Shown: positions 42,301-51,226, numbered from the stretch's first letter. The stretch is 64,000 bases of DNA from Candidatus Anammoxibacter sp. (GCA_021777105.1 JAIQZQ010000043.1:1-64000), one strand, 5' to 3'. Notes: generated by a model not told the origin, from the sequence alone. Made by a program: numbers and translations.

Positions 42301-43426
42301 CATGGACGTCTTTGGAGAGGATGTTTCAGGCAGAAAGATAGCAAAAAAGAGAGAGACGGCAAAGGAAGAAGCGGCGGAAAAACTCAGAGGAGCCTCAACG
42401 CTGCTTGCTGAAGATAATGAAATTAACCAGCAAGTTGCCGTTGAACTTCTTGAAGCGGTTGGAATAGTTGTTGATGTAGTCGATAACGGGAGAAAAGCAG
42501 TTGAAGCTGTAAAGGCGTCTCGCTACGATCTTGTCTTGATGGATCTTCAGATGCCTGTGCTTGGAGGGCTGGAAGCTACCATTGAAATAAGGGCGGATGA
42601 CTCTTTAAAAGAGTTGCCGATTGTAGCAATGACCGCCAATGCGATGAAGGAGGATATTGATAGATGTCATGAAGCCGGAATGGATGACCATGTGGCAAAG
42701 CCGATAGAAACTGAAGAGTTATACAAAGCGTTGCTAAAATGGATTAAACCAAGAGAAGGCGTAATGCCGGATTTAAGAGAAGAAGATAGCTCTGAAAAAT
42801 CTGAAACAATAAATCCTGATATTGAAATACCAGTCATTTCAGGCATTAACGCGGAGTTGGGAATTAGCAGGCTGGGCGGAAACAAAAAACTTTTCAAAAA
42901 AATTCTAATTGATTTTCGGGATAAATACCCCGATATAACAGATGAGATCAGAGCCGGGCTTAATGAGAATGATAATAAAACCGCAGAGAGGCTGGCGCAT
43001 ACAATTAAAGGTCTCGCGGGAAACATAGGGGCGGAAGTGTTAAGTAAAACCGCGGCGGAATTAGAAAGCGCTATTAAGAATAATGAGATGGATAAACAAG
43101 AAGAAAAACTGAATAATTTTGCATACGAGTTAAGCCATGTCATTGAGGCCTTAAAAATTATTAAGGATGAAAAGGTTGAAATGCGCCCCAACGAGGGTCC
43201 GGAATCGTCAAATGAGGTGTTGCTTGACGCTTTAAAGAAGTTGGAACAGCCCCTTGGCAAGAGAAAGCCTAAAGACTGTAAGGCGGCGATGAAAGGGGCT
43301 CTTGATCTTTGTTGGCCTGAAAAGCTGTTAGAAGATGTGAATAAGATTAATGGTTTTATTAGTAAATATAAATTTAAAGAAGCTAAAGAAGAGTTAAACG
43401 CAATTATTAAAAAGCTAGGGGAATAG
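39317..43426 (+). CDS. Hybrid histidine kinase, Cache-HAMP-GAF-HisKA-HATPase-REC-REC-Hpt
   Basis: 1369 residues. TM1 about 11-31; a Cache-type sensor 33-310 unlike that of the first two kinases (YYDMLLITIDGDIVYSL, ILFLVAPIGLLGDTEGLVVL, SAYMPFTFYHTTYALIAEI); TM2 318-342; HAMP; a long coiled coil; GAF 445-600; HisKA His641; HATPase GGTGLGL; Asp931 (MDWKMHGMDG, with His in place of the usual Pro after Met); Asp1076; Hpt His1228; shared tail from about 1300. At the end of the HATPase domain the usual GKGSxF is GEWSEF. Ribosome-binding site AAGGAA. The binding-protein gene lies 310 bp upstream. Confidence 0.92.
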   Translation: MSLKLTIKTKLMIILFLVSLIPLITIGFISINRSRVALSDQAFEQLKSILNINSFQVKRYFENLESDITVLANSSHIVAALNGFSSTLKDGVIDKSQYDYFESLEYGDSFRKFTKEYGYYDMLLITIDGDIVYSLKKESDLTQNVIAGSLKETNLGKVFHKGLETVVITDFAPYPPSGNLPILFLVAPIGLLGDTEGLVVLKLTNDTINAIMTEHSSGMPKTSETYLVGPDKLMRSDSYLDPEHHSVKASFANPEKGSVDTKASRNALSGISGEEIISDYRGVSVLSAYMPFTFYHTTYALIAEINKEEAFRPVNNLKNMMIIATIVTMLITFLITLFIANKSTKPIETLTLSSIEISEGNLEKEVRVNSNDEFGILAQSFNKMRSSIRDKILALDAEIQERSRVEKELKDAHDNLENRIAERTKELSEEIAERKRAEQLAEKDVKVKTGLNELNEAMKNAHRISILANNIICQIARFLEIPLAAFFVLNREKVFQRVGSFGYPQSKNLPDYFKPGSGIIGQAAKDMKPVILEEIPEYAKVTLGFGDAPPKTVLAYPLVYDDQCIGVLELAGFKEFTEDQLNWIAQASKSISSALRTIIDIYEIKHNEKLLQENEDKLKIAKLEAEDSTKAKSDFLANMSHEIRTPMNAVIGLCYLALKTDLNPKQNDYLVKIENSAKNLLGIINDILDFSKIEAGKLDMEKVDFRLDDVLEDLANLVSVKAEEKKLQVLYSVSEDVPLFLIGDSLRLGQILINLCNNAVKFTEKGEIVVSIKMICDEPEDAVLQFSVRDSGIGLTREQIAKLFQSFSQADTSTTRKFGGTGLGLTISRRLVEMMGGRIWVESEPGEWSEFIFTARFGKSKVIKEKRRMPAGNMKGMNALVVDDNITAQHVFHDALESFSFKVKTTGSGEEAIQILEKADSKNPYKLILMDWKMHGMDGIEAASRIKSNKNIPQKPRIILVTSYGREEVMLHAEEAGLDAFLIKPVNNSMLFNTIMDVFGEDVSGRKIAKKRETAKEEAAEKLRGASTLLAEDNEINQQVAVELLEAVGIVVDVVDNGRKAVEAVKASRYDLVLMDLQMPVLGGLEATIEIRADDSLKELPIVAMTANAMKEDIDRCHEAGMDDHVAKPIETEELYKALLKWIKPREGVMPDLREEDSSEKSETINPDIEIPVISGINAELGISRLGGNKKLFKKILIDFRDKYPDITDEIRAGLNENDNKTAERLAHTIKGLAGNIGAEVLSKTAAELESAIKNNEMDKQEEKLNNFAYELSHVIEALKIIKDEKVEMRPNEGPESSNEVLLDALKKLEQPLGKRKPKDCKAAMKGALDLCWPEKLLEDVNKINGFISKYKFKEAKEELNAIIKKLGE

Positions 43427-43521
43427 TTGCCTTTTATCAATGCTATACTCAAAACATTAGGATCTTATAAGTTATATTGTGACATTATTTGATAAGAAAT
43501 TTTTGAATTACAAGTAACTCT

Positions 43522-43658
43522 GGTTACCAAGCCCCAGCTTGGTAACCGGCAATTCAAGAAGCCCCAGCTTCGAGCGTAATAGTTCTCTATGGTTGCTATT
43601 GAACGCGAAGCAGGGGCTTCTCGAATTGTTTCGTTCCAAAACTGGGGTTTGGGAACGA
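43522..43658. repeat. Cluster of three 'AGCCCCAGCT'-type palindromes
   Basis: Three adjacent hairpins: GGTTACCAAG-CCCCAG-CTTGGTAACC (43522-43547, perfect 10-bp stem); a longer one starting AGAAGCCCCAGCTTCG and closing CGAAGCAGGGGCTTCT (43557-43623); and CGTTCCAAAAC-TGGG-GTTTGGGAACG (43632-43658). Repeats of this wording are widespread in large environmental genomes. They fill the gap 43427-43739. Confidence 0.7.
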
Positions 43659-43739
43659 GGCGGCCCAACAAGCTGAGTTTATTGGAATTTACCCTTTAGG
43701 GTTTTATTTCATTATTTATTTGACTATATAATTTACAAA

Positions 43740-46700
43740 ATGAAAAACACTCTTTATAAAATATCGTTATCCAGCGGCATCCTGGCCTTAATGCTTGGAA
43801 TCGTTGTGCATTTTGGTTGGTATGCCCATATTCCGACTTTGATTCAGGTGCATCCAAGCTTTGTGGCTATGCAATACAATACGGCTCTAGGCTTTATTTT
43901 TTGCGGGATAGGGCTGGTAGCTCTCAATCTTTTAAAGCCGCGGATAACGCAGGCAGCCGGGATATTTTTGATCCTTCTTGGAGCGCTAACCCTTATCCAG
44001 TATATATTTGGCGTTAACCTTGGGATTGATCAGCTTTTGATGAAACACTATGTAAACCTCCAGGCTTCCCACCCCGGCCGTATGGCCCCAAATACAGCTT
44101 TATGTTTTCTGCTTGTGGGGATAACTCTGGTTGTTGCGGAAAGACTTAAAGTGTATCGTAATAACCCAATGATTTTAGGTTTATTGGGCGGAATCATCTG
44201 CGCTTTAGGCGCCGTCGCGCTTTCCGGCTATCTAATAGGGATAGAGACTGCTTATGGATGGGGCAACCTTACACGTATGGCGTTTCACACTGCATCCGGG
44301 TTTATAGAGCTTGGCATTGGCATAGTTATATTTGCCTGGATATCTGATAAGAAAGGAGAAAATATCATACCTTCGTGGGCTCCGTTTCTGGTCGGTATTG
44401 TTTCAATAACCGCTACAATCTTATTATGGCAAGCTCAGGTGGATGACCAAACCAATCAAACTCGCAGTAAAATAAAAACCAGGGCGGAGCACACAAGAGG
44501 TGTCATAGTAACTGAATTGGAATCACAGTTTCCAAGATTGATACGTTTAGCTAATCGCTGGGAACAAGGAGGAAAACCGCCAAAAGAATTATGGACATCA
44601 GACGCGTCTCTCTATGTTGAGCATCATCCGCTGTTACAGTCTCTTCAATGGGTGGATGAAAGTTTTCATGTCAAATGGGTAGTTCCTTTGAAAGGAAATG
44701 AACAGGCTCTGGGGATTGATATTATGTTTGAAAAAAAACGGCGAAATGCTGTAATACAAGCAAAAAATGAGAGAAAACTGGTTGTAAGCCAAACTATTAA
44801 TTTAAAACAGGGCGGCAAAGGTTTTCTGGTTTACATTCCTCTTTACCCTAATAATAAATTTAATGGTTTTATCACTTGTGTTTTCAAGATTGAAAAAATA
44901 ATTAGCTCTGTTCTAAAAGAAAATATTAGTCAGGATTTCTCTGTTGATTTTCTGGAAGATGAAAATATTAATAATAAAAATTTATCAGACCCCCAAGCCT
45001 TCGGCAAATGGTCCAGAACTATAACTGTAAATTTCCATGGCAATACTTGGAAATTTCTGATAAGCCCCACTACTAAGTTTATAGACAAACAGACAACATT
45101 TATACCGACCGCAATCATTATTATTGGAATTATGGGATCTTTTATTCTGTCTCTTTTTGTCCATCTGGCAATCAGGGCTAACCGTTTTGCAAAAAAAATG
45201 AAATTAGCAAACATTGATCTTGAAAATGAGGTTTCTAGCCGCTTATTGACGGAGCAAGCCCTAAAGAAAGCGCATGAAGAGCTTGAGCTCCGCGTTGAGG
45301 AGAGAACACAAAATCTCTTGAATGAAGTGACGGAGAGAAAGAAAGTTGAAGAAGACCTCAAAAAGTCTAAAGAAAAAGCGGAGCTGGACGCCCGGCTCAA
45401 AGAAGGATTGAGCGAACTTTTCTCCACTATGCAGGGAGAGCATGATATAGCCACCCTGTCAAACAATATTGTTTGTTATATCGCCCGTTTTTTAAAGATA
45501 CCTTTAGCCGCGTTGTTTGCGTTAAACAAAGAAAACGCGTATCAACGCGTGGCAAGTTGGGGGTATCCCCGGAATAAAAACATACCGGACTGCTTTGAAT
45601 CCGGAACAGGGTTTATCGGAAATGCGGCCAACGACTTAAAGCCGATTTTGATAAAGGAAATCCCGGATAATATTAAGGTTGTTCTTGGATTTGGAGAAAT
45701 TTCACCCCGTGTTGTTATGGTTTACCCTCTAATATATAATGATAAGGCTATTGGGGCGCTGGAACTTGGAGCTCTTAAAGATTTTAGCTATGACCAGTAC
45801 GACTGGATTAAAGAAGCAGCCAAGTCTATTGCGGTTGTCCTTCGCACAAATCTGGACGCGACTGAACGCAAAATAGCGGAAGCCGCGGTTAAAGAGAGTG
45901 AAGAGCGTTTTGCCTTGGCGGTGCGCGGTAGCGGAGATGGTTTATGGGAGTACGACGCCAATACCGGCAAAAACTGGTTCTCCCCACGCTTTAAGGAGAT
46001 GCTTAACTACGATGAAGAGGATTTGGCAAATACACTCGACATCTGGAAAAAGCTTGTGCATCCGGATGATCTTGCCGGCTCTAGCGCTGCTTTTAACGAA
46101 CATTTGGAAAAAGACGTTCCGTATGATATTGAATACCGAATGCGGACAAAAGAGGGAGAATACCGCTGGTTCCGCGCGCGCGCCAAGTCGCTAAGAGACG
46201 ATCAGGGGAAAGCTTGCCGTGTCAGCGGATCGGTAACTGATATAACCGAGCAAAAGAACGCGGAAAATGAGCTAAGCAAGGCTTTGGAAGTTTCGGAAGG
46301 GCTGCGCAAGGAAGCGGACCTCGCTAAAGAAAAAGCCACCAAACTGGCTGAAATTGCAAAAGAAGCAAACCAGTCCAAGAGCGACTTTCTTGCAAATATG
46401 AGTCACGAAATACGCACGCCGATGAATGCGATTATGGGCATGACACAGCTTTGCCTGCGAACCGAACTTACGCCAAAACAACTTGATTATATTCAAAAAA
46501 CATATACCGCGTCCCATTCACTTTTGAGGATAATAAATGACATACTTGATTTCTCAAAAATTGAAGCGGGCAAAATGGATATAGAGTCGGTAGACTTTAA
46601 TTTAGATGATATCTTTGACAATCTCTCAAATCTTATCACGGTTAAAGCGCAGGACAAATGTCTGGAGTTTCTTTTTTATATATCGCCGGATGTGCCTAAC

Positions 46701-48590
46701 ACACTTAAAGGCGACCCGCTAAGATTGGGACAAGTCCTTACAAATTTAAGCAACAACGCTCTTAAATTTACAAAATCGGGCGATATAGTCGTGTCTGTTG
46801 AAATGTTGGAACAAAGCAGGGCTGAAGCCACATTGCAATTTTCAGTAAAGGATTCAGGGATAGGTATGACCAAAGAGCAGGTTTCAAAACTATTTAAACC
46901 GTTTTCACAAGCTGACTCCTCAACTACACGACAATACGGCGGAACAGGGCTGGGTCTAACTATTAGCAAACGGCTGGTTGAAATGATGAGCGGAAAGATC
47001 CGGGTAGAGTCGGAGTACGGCGAGGGCAGTTCTTTTATTTTCACCGCCAAGTTGGGAGTTTCAGAAACAAAAGAAAAAGGCGATGAAATACAAACGACCA
47101 TACCTGAGCTAAAAGGCGTTAGGGTAATGGTAGTGGATGATAATGAATCTTTGCAAAAACTATTTGAAAAATATCTGAACTATTTTAAATTAAAAGTTGA
47201 CATTGCTCCAACAGGAGAAAAGGCTCTTCAATTTCTTGAAGAAGCGGATAAAAACGAGCCATATAAATTGCTGTTTATGGATTTTATGCTTCCTGGTATA
47301 GATGGGATTGAAACAACTAAACAGATAAAAGAGAACTCAAAGATTGTGAACAAACCAAAAGTAATAATGAGCACTTCGCGCCCTATGGAAGAGATTGAAA
47401 AACATGCGCAGGGAGTTGGGTTTGACGCATACCTCTTTAAACCATTTAGTAAATCATCCATTTTTGACTCAATTATGACGGCATTTGGCTATGATAAAAC
47501 AATTCAGTCTAAAATTGGGGCAATTCCTAAAGCTGATCATGAATCAATTGAAAAGGCGTGTGGCGCAAAAATATTGTTGGTTGAAGACAATGAAATAAAC
47601 CAGCAAGTGGCTATAGAGCTGTTAGAACAGGCAGGGTTGCGGGTAACTGTGGCCTGCGACGGTGAAGAAGCGGTTAATCAGGTATTCTCAAATTTATATG
47701 ACGCGATCCTTATGGACCTACAAATGCCGAAAAAAGACGGGTATGAAGCGACAAGAGAGATACGCGCTCAAGATAGATTTAAAGATTTACCGATAATTGC
47801 CATGACGGCAAACGCAATGACGGGCGACAAAGAGAAGTGCATTGCCGCGGGAATGAACGATCATATCGGCAAGCCAATAAATATAAAGGACCTTTTTTCA
47901 AAACTTTCAAAATGGATTAAACCAGTTGCCGGCGCCGACTTTAAAGCTCCGGTTACACAACCTAAAGCTGAAAAAGAAATTCAACTACCTGATCTGCCGG
48001 GAATCGATACGGAACTGGGAATATCAAGGGTGGGAGGCAACAAAAAACTTTATAGAAATTTGTTGATAAAGTTTAGAGACGACTATGCGGATACGGTTAA
48101 TGAGATAAAAACACAGTTGCTGGATAATGACCTGAAAACAGCGGAACGGACAGCGCATACATTAAAAGGCGTGGCTGGAAATATTGGCGCGGTTGCGCTG
48201 CAAAAATCTTCAGGTATATTAGAAGCCGCCATTAGAGATAGAAAAACAGGCGAACATGAAATTTTACTCGAAGATGTGGAAATTAATTTAGACAAGGTTC
48301 AAAACTCGCTTAAGACTTTGCAAACTGATGATATAACAACAAAAGGAGAGGAAAAAGAGTCGGTTGCTTTCGATCTGGAATTATTCAGGGAAACATTAAA
48401 AAAGCTTGAACCCGAACTTAAAACCCGGAAACCAAAAAGATGCGCTCCTATAATAGAAGATATTCTAAAATTTTCTTTGCCCGCAAATTTTGAAAATGAG
48501 GTTAATGACCTTGCAAAGTTTATAAAAAAATATAAGTTTAAAGAGGCGTCAACCGTTTTAGAAGCGCTTATTAAGAGTATGGACAGTTGA
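43740..48590 (+). CDS. Hybrid histidine kinase, 7TM-CHASE-GAF-PAS-HisKA-HATPase-REC-REC-Hpt
   Basis: 1616 residues, the largest protein in the window. About seven membrane helices (10-30, 45-66, 72-92, 117-137, 145-167, 180-200, 212-232) precede an extracytoplasmic CHASE-like domain (about 245-450: HHPLLQSLQWVDESFHVKWV, LGIDIMFEKKRRNAVIQA), an eighth helix (453-477) and a coiled coil. Then GAF 555-705, PAS/PAC 715-845 (ERFALAVRGSGDGLWEYDA, WFRARAKSL), HisKA His889, HATPase, Asp1181, Asp1326, Hpt His1473 and the shared tail. From HisKA on it is very close to the 31474 gene in protein and largely in DNA, so one arose from the other with a new sensor half. No strong ribosome-binding site. Confidence 0.92.
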   Translation: MKNTLYKISLSSGILALMLGIVVHFGWYAHIPTLIQVHPSFVAMQYNTALGFIFCGIGLVALNLLKPRITQAAGIFLILLGALTLIQYIFGVNLGIDQLLMKHYVNLQASHPGRMAPNTALCFLLVGITLVVAERLKVYRNNPMILGLLGGIICALGAVALSGYLIGIETAYGWGNLTRMAFHTASGFIELGIGIVIFAWISDKKGENIIPSWAPFLVGIVSITATILLWQAQVDDQTNQTRSKIKTRAEHTRGVIVTELESQFPRLIRLANRWEQGGKPPKELWTSDASLYVEHHPLLQSLQWVDESFHVKWVVPLKGNEQALGIDIMFEKKRRNAVIQAKNERKLVVSQTINLKQGGKGFLVYIPLYPNNKFNGFITCVFKIEKIISSVLKENISQDFSVDFLEDENINNKNLSDPQAFGKWSRTITVNFHGNTWKFLISPTTKFIDKQTTFIPTAIIIIGIMGSFILSLFVHLAIRANRFAKKMKLANIDLENEVSSRLLTEQALKKAHEELELRVEERTQNLLNEVTERKKVEEDLKKSKEKAELDARLKEGLSELFSTMQGEHDIATLSNNIVCYIARFLKIPLAALFALNKENAYQRVASWGYPRNKNIPDCFESGTGFIGNAANDLKPILIKEIPDNIKVVLGFGEISPRVVMVYPLIYNDKAIGALELGALKDFSYDQYDWIKEAAKSIAVVLRTNLDATERKIAEAAVKESEERFALAVRGSGDGLWEYDANTGKNWFSPRFKEMLNYDEEDLANTLDIWKKLVHPDDLAGSSAAFNEHLEKDVPYDIEYRMRTKEGEYRWFRARAKSLRDDQGKACRVSGSVTDITEQKNAENELSKALEVSEGLRKEADLAKEKATKLAEIAKEANQSKSDFLANMSHEIRTPMNAIMGMTQLCLRTELTPKQLDYIQKTYTASHSLLRIINDILDFSKIEAGKMDIESVDFNLDDIFDNLSNLITVKAQDKCLEFLFYISPDVPNTLKGDPLRLGQVLTNLSNNALKFTKSGDIVVSVEMLEQSRAEATLQFSVKDSGIGMTKEQVSKLFKPFSQADSSTTRQYGGTGLGLTISKRLVEMMSGKIRVESEYGEGSSFIFTAKLGVSETKEKGDEIQTTIPELKGVRVMVVDDNESLQKLFEKYLNYFKLKVDIAPTGEKALQFLEEADKNEPYKLLFMDFMLPGIDGIETTKQIKENSKIVNKPKVIMSTSRPMEEIEKHAQGVGFDAYLFKPFSKSSIFDSIMTAFGYDKTIQSKIGAIPKADHESIEKACGAKILLVEDNEINQQVAIELLEQAGLRVTVACDGEEAVNQVFSNLYDAILMDLQMPKKDGYEATREIRAQDRFKDLPIIAMTANAMTGDKEKCIAAGMNDHIGKPINIKDLFSKLSKWIKPVAGADFKAPVTQPKAEKEIQLPDLPGIDTELGISRVGGNKKLYRNLLIKFRDDYADTVNEIKTQLLDNDLKTAERTAHTLKGVAGNIGAVALQKSSGILEAAIRDRKTGEHEILLEDVEINLDKVQNSLKTLQTDDITTKGEEKESVAFDLELFRETLKKLEPELKTRKPKRCAPIIEDILKFSLPANFENEVNDLAKFIKKYKFKEASTVLEALIKSMDS

Positions 48591-48729
48591 TTACCCAATA
48601 ATTTGCTGTTCTCTATAAAAGTTGTCAACATGTTAATTCGAAATTTATATACCTATATGTGTGTCTTTAATATATAATTTGAATTTATCATTAGCGATTA
48701 AAATTAAACAAAATAACAGGGAGCTAATT

Positions 48730-49845
48730 ATGTATGAATTATCTAATTGCACAGTGCTTATAGTTGACGATACAGAGGCGAACGTTGATATTTTAGTTGA
48801 AGCGCTTGACGATGAATATGAAGTGGGCGTTGCCATAGACGGGGAAAGCGCCTTGGAGTTTGTAGGCGAAAGCAAGCCGGACATAATCCTTCTGGATATT
48901 ATGATGCCGGGCATTGATGGTTACACCGTATGCGAGCGCCTTCAAAAAGACGCGGAAACTGAAAATATACCAATAATATTTCTCTCCGCGCTGGATGAGA
49001 TAAAGAACAAAACTAAAGGATTTGAATTGGGAGCTGTTGATTATATAACAAAACCTTTTGAAATATCTGAAGTTAAGGCAAGGGTAAAAACACACCTTTC
49101 TCTAATGCTTGCCCAAAAAGAGCTGGCAAACCAGAATGAAGTTCTGGAAGTGAAAGTTAAAGAGCGAACAGAACAACTGGTTTCAACACAAGAAGCTATA
49201 ACATATAGTTTGGCGGTGCTTGCGGAATACAGAGACCCTGAAACAGGCGGACATATTAGGCGAACTCAAAATTATGTTAAAGCTTTGGCTGAACATTTAA
49301 AAGACCATGAAAGGTTTAAGCAATATCTTGATAAAGAAACTATATATCTTCTGCACAATTCCGCGCCTCTTCATGATATCGGCAAAGTGGGAGTGCCGGA
49401 TGGTATTCTGCTCAAACACGGCAAACTTACGGATGAAGAGTTTACGGAGATGAAAAAACACACTATTTTTGGGCGCGACGCTATTCAGGCCGCGGAAGAC
49501 AAATTAAACTACGAATCGCGGTTTCTGGTATTTGCTAAAGAATTTGCCTATACACATCAGGAAAAGTGGGACGGCTCAGGTTACCCCCAAGGGCTTAAAG
49601 GCGATGAAATTCCTTATGCCGGCAGGTTAATGGCCGTGGCCGATGTTTACGACGCGCTTATCAGTAAACGTGTTTACAAACCTCCATTTACTCACAAAAA
49701 GGCTGTAAGCATTATTGCGGAAGGAAAAGGCTCTCATTTTGACCCTGATATTGCGGATGCGTTTATTGATTTACAAGAAGAGTTTAAACAAATAGCATTG
49801 AAATTTGCGGATTTTGAAGAGGAACGCGAGGCTCTTAACGCATAA
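48730..49845 (+). CDS. Response regulator with HD-GYP phosphodiesterase domain (RpfG-type)
   Basis: 371 residues from ATG 48730, 7 bases after GGGAG (a longer frame from 48661 adds 23 unlikely residues). Receiver 5-120 with Asp56 (LLDIMMPGIDG) and Lys108 (YITKPFE); coiled coil 125-155; HD-GYP 160-350 with HD at 215-216 (LHDIGKVGVPD), the His276 region THQEKWDGSGYP with GYP at 284-286, and DVYDAL. This domain hydrolyses cyclic-di-GMP in RpfG. All hallmark residues are present. It follows the largest hybrid kinase by 139 bp and is a natural output for the local phosphorelay, though pairing is inferred from position only. Confidence 0.92.
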   Translation: MYELSNCTVLIVDDTEANVDILVEALDDEYEVGVAIDGESALEFVGESKPDIILLDIMMPGIDGYTVCERLQKDAETENIPIIFLSALDEIKNKTKGFELGAVDYITKPFEISEVKARVKTHLSLMLAQKELANQNEVLEVKVKERTEQLVSTQEAITYSLAVLAEYRDPETGGHIRRTQNYVKALAEHLKDHERFKQYLDKETIYLLHNSAPLHDIGKVGVPDGILLKHGKLTDEEFTEMKKHTIFGRDAIQAAEDKLNYESRFLVFAKEFAYTHQEKWDGSGYPQGLKGDEIPYAGRLMAVADVYDALISKRVYKPPFTHKKAVSIIAEGKGSHFDPDIADAFIDLQEEFKQIALKFADFEEEREALNA

Positions 49846-49848
49846 CAA

Positions 49849-51099
49849 TTAATGCGCCATGTAAACATAAACTAAATCGCTCACAAGTTTAGCGACTTTA
49901 AAACTTTCCATACGCTGAATAATATAGGCGCTTAATTTTGTGCCTTTTGACATGATTAGTTTCCCTTGATTTGTGTATAAATTCTTTGCCAAAATCTGGT
50001 CCGGTTTTAATTCGTCAATTGTGATGCGTATAACTTCTTTCTTTTTCTCATGGTATTCATTTATAACATTTATTAATGCCTTTATAATATTTTCTTCATA
50101 ACGCGTCCCCGCCAATTTCGTAATGTTCTGTATGGCGAGTTCCTCTTTAATCTTTTGCGACATTGTTTGCGCGTTTACATCTTTGCTGTTTCTAATTTCA
50201 TCATAAGCGTTTGCCGCCCCTATAATTTTTGCGCCAAGAGGTATATCTTTTCCTACTAAACCATCCGGGAAACCGCTGCCGTCAATGTTCTCTTTATGAT
50301 TCCTTATTAAGACGCCCACTTCGTTCAAACCCTTTGCCGGCGATAATACACTTTGAGTAAACATTGTGTGTTGTCTTACTAAAGCCAGCTCCTCTTTTGA
50401 TATCTTCGAAGTTTGACTATGTTTCAGTCTCTCAGGTATAGTTAAAGTGCCTATATCATGAAGCAATGAAGCTATTTCAAGTTGAAACAGCTCTTCACTG
50501 GAAACTCCGAGAGCTTTGCCGATTTCTCTACTTAAAATTGCGACTCTTTTAGAATGGCTTCCAAGCGAAGGGTCGAATCCTTCTATTAACCCAATAAGGA
50601 TCCTTACGGAATTAAGCATGCTTTGCTTCAACTCCTCATTCAGTTGCGTAACCTCTTTAGTGCGTTCCTGAACCTTGTCTTCCAGTATCTCATTTTGGTT
50701 TTGTAGTTGTTTGCGAGCGTCCTGCAATGCAAGATGCGTCTCGACCCTGGCTTGAACCTCAACAATCTCAAACGGTTTTGTAATATAATCAACAGCTCCT
50801 AATGAAAATCCTTTGGTCTTGTCCTTGATTTCGGTCATTGCTGTAATAAATATTATTGGAATTGCGTTGTTTTCAGGATTGTCCTTAATCTTTTTGCATA
50901 CTTCATAACCGTCTATCCCCGGCATCATAATATCCAGGAGAATCAGATCGGGAGAGTTTTCGTCAACGATTTGTAATGCGCTTTCGCCGTCCATTGCCAC
51001 GCAAACATCATATAGATCGTCTAATGCGCCGACTAATATGTCAATATTAGCTTCCGTGTCGTCAACTACCAGTATAGTGGATTGTGTTTGATCGCTCAT
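49849..51099 (-). CDS. Response regulator with HD-GYP-like domain (GFP variant)
   Basis: 416 residues, convergent with the previous gene (3 bases between stops). The receiver (1-125, Asp56) is a paralogue of the neighbour's: LVVDDTEANIDILV, DLILLDIMMPGIDGYEVC, GAVDYITKPFEI. The HD domain has HD at 214-215 (LLHDIGTLTIPERLKH), but the GYP motif reads GSGFP at 275-278 (NHKENIDGSGFP) and the K after HDIG is T. A C-terminal module of about 60 residues (DELKPDQILAKNLYTNQGKL) is typical of HD-domain regulators. It may still hydrolyse c-di-GMP or act as a binding or degenerate partner. It could compete with its neighbour for the same kinases. Confidence 0.88.
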   Translation of the reverse strand: MSDQTQSTILVVDDTEANIDILVGALDDLYDVCVAMDGESALQIVDENSPDLILLDIMMPGIDGYEVCKKIKDNPENNAIPIIFITAMTEIKDKTKGFSLGAVDYITKPFEIVEVQARVETHLALQDARKQLQNQNEILEDKVQERTKEVTQLNEELKQSMLNSVRILIGLIEGFDPSLGSHSKRVAILSREIGKALGVSSEELFQLEIASLLHDIGTLTIPERLKHSQTSKISKEELALVRQHTMFTQSVLSPAKGLNEVGVLIRNHKENIDGSGFPDGLVGKDIPLGAKIIGAANAYDEIRNSKDVNAQTMSQKIKEELAIQNITKLAGTRYEENIIKALINVINEYHEKKKEVIRITIDELKPDQILAKNLYTNQGKLIMSKGTKLSAYIIQRMESFKVAKLVSDLVYVYMAH

Positions 51100-51155
51100 G
51101 TCTTTAATTAAATATTAAAACTATTTGGCCGCGTATTCAGCTTCTATTTTTACAA

Positions 51156-51199
51156 TAAATGAACACTGAACGGATTGTCTACTTTAGTGTGAATTATCA
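51156..51199 (-). repeat. 40-bp dispersed repeat, copy 3 (inverted)
   Basis: Read on the minus strand: GATAATTCACACTAAAGTAG, ACAATCCGTTCAGTGTTCAT, TTAT. It lies in the short gap between the HD-GYP variant gene and the hicB stop. See 4331-4373 for the other copies. Confidence 0.5.
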
Positions 51200-51226
51200 T
51201 CTAAGAGAAAAAATTATAACATTTGC

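Noticed and set aside
42667-43452. 261-codon minus-strand frame inside the third kinase
   Set aside because: It lies wholly antisense to a clearly conserved Hpt/tail coding region, and its Ser/Leu-rich text is the usual antisense shadow.
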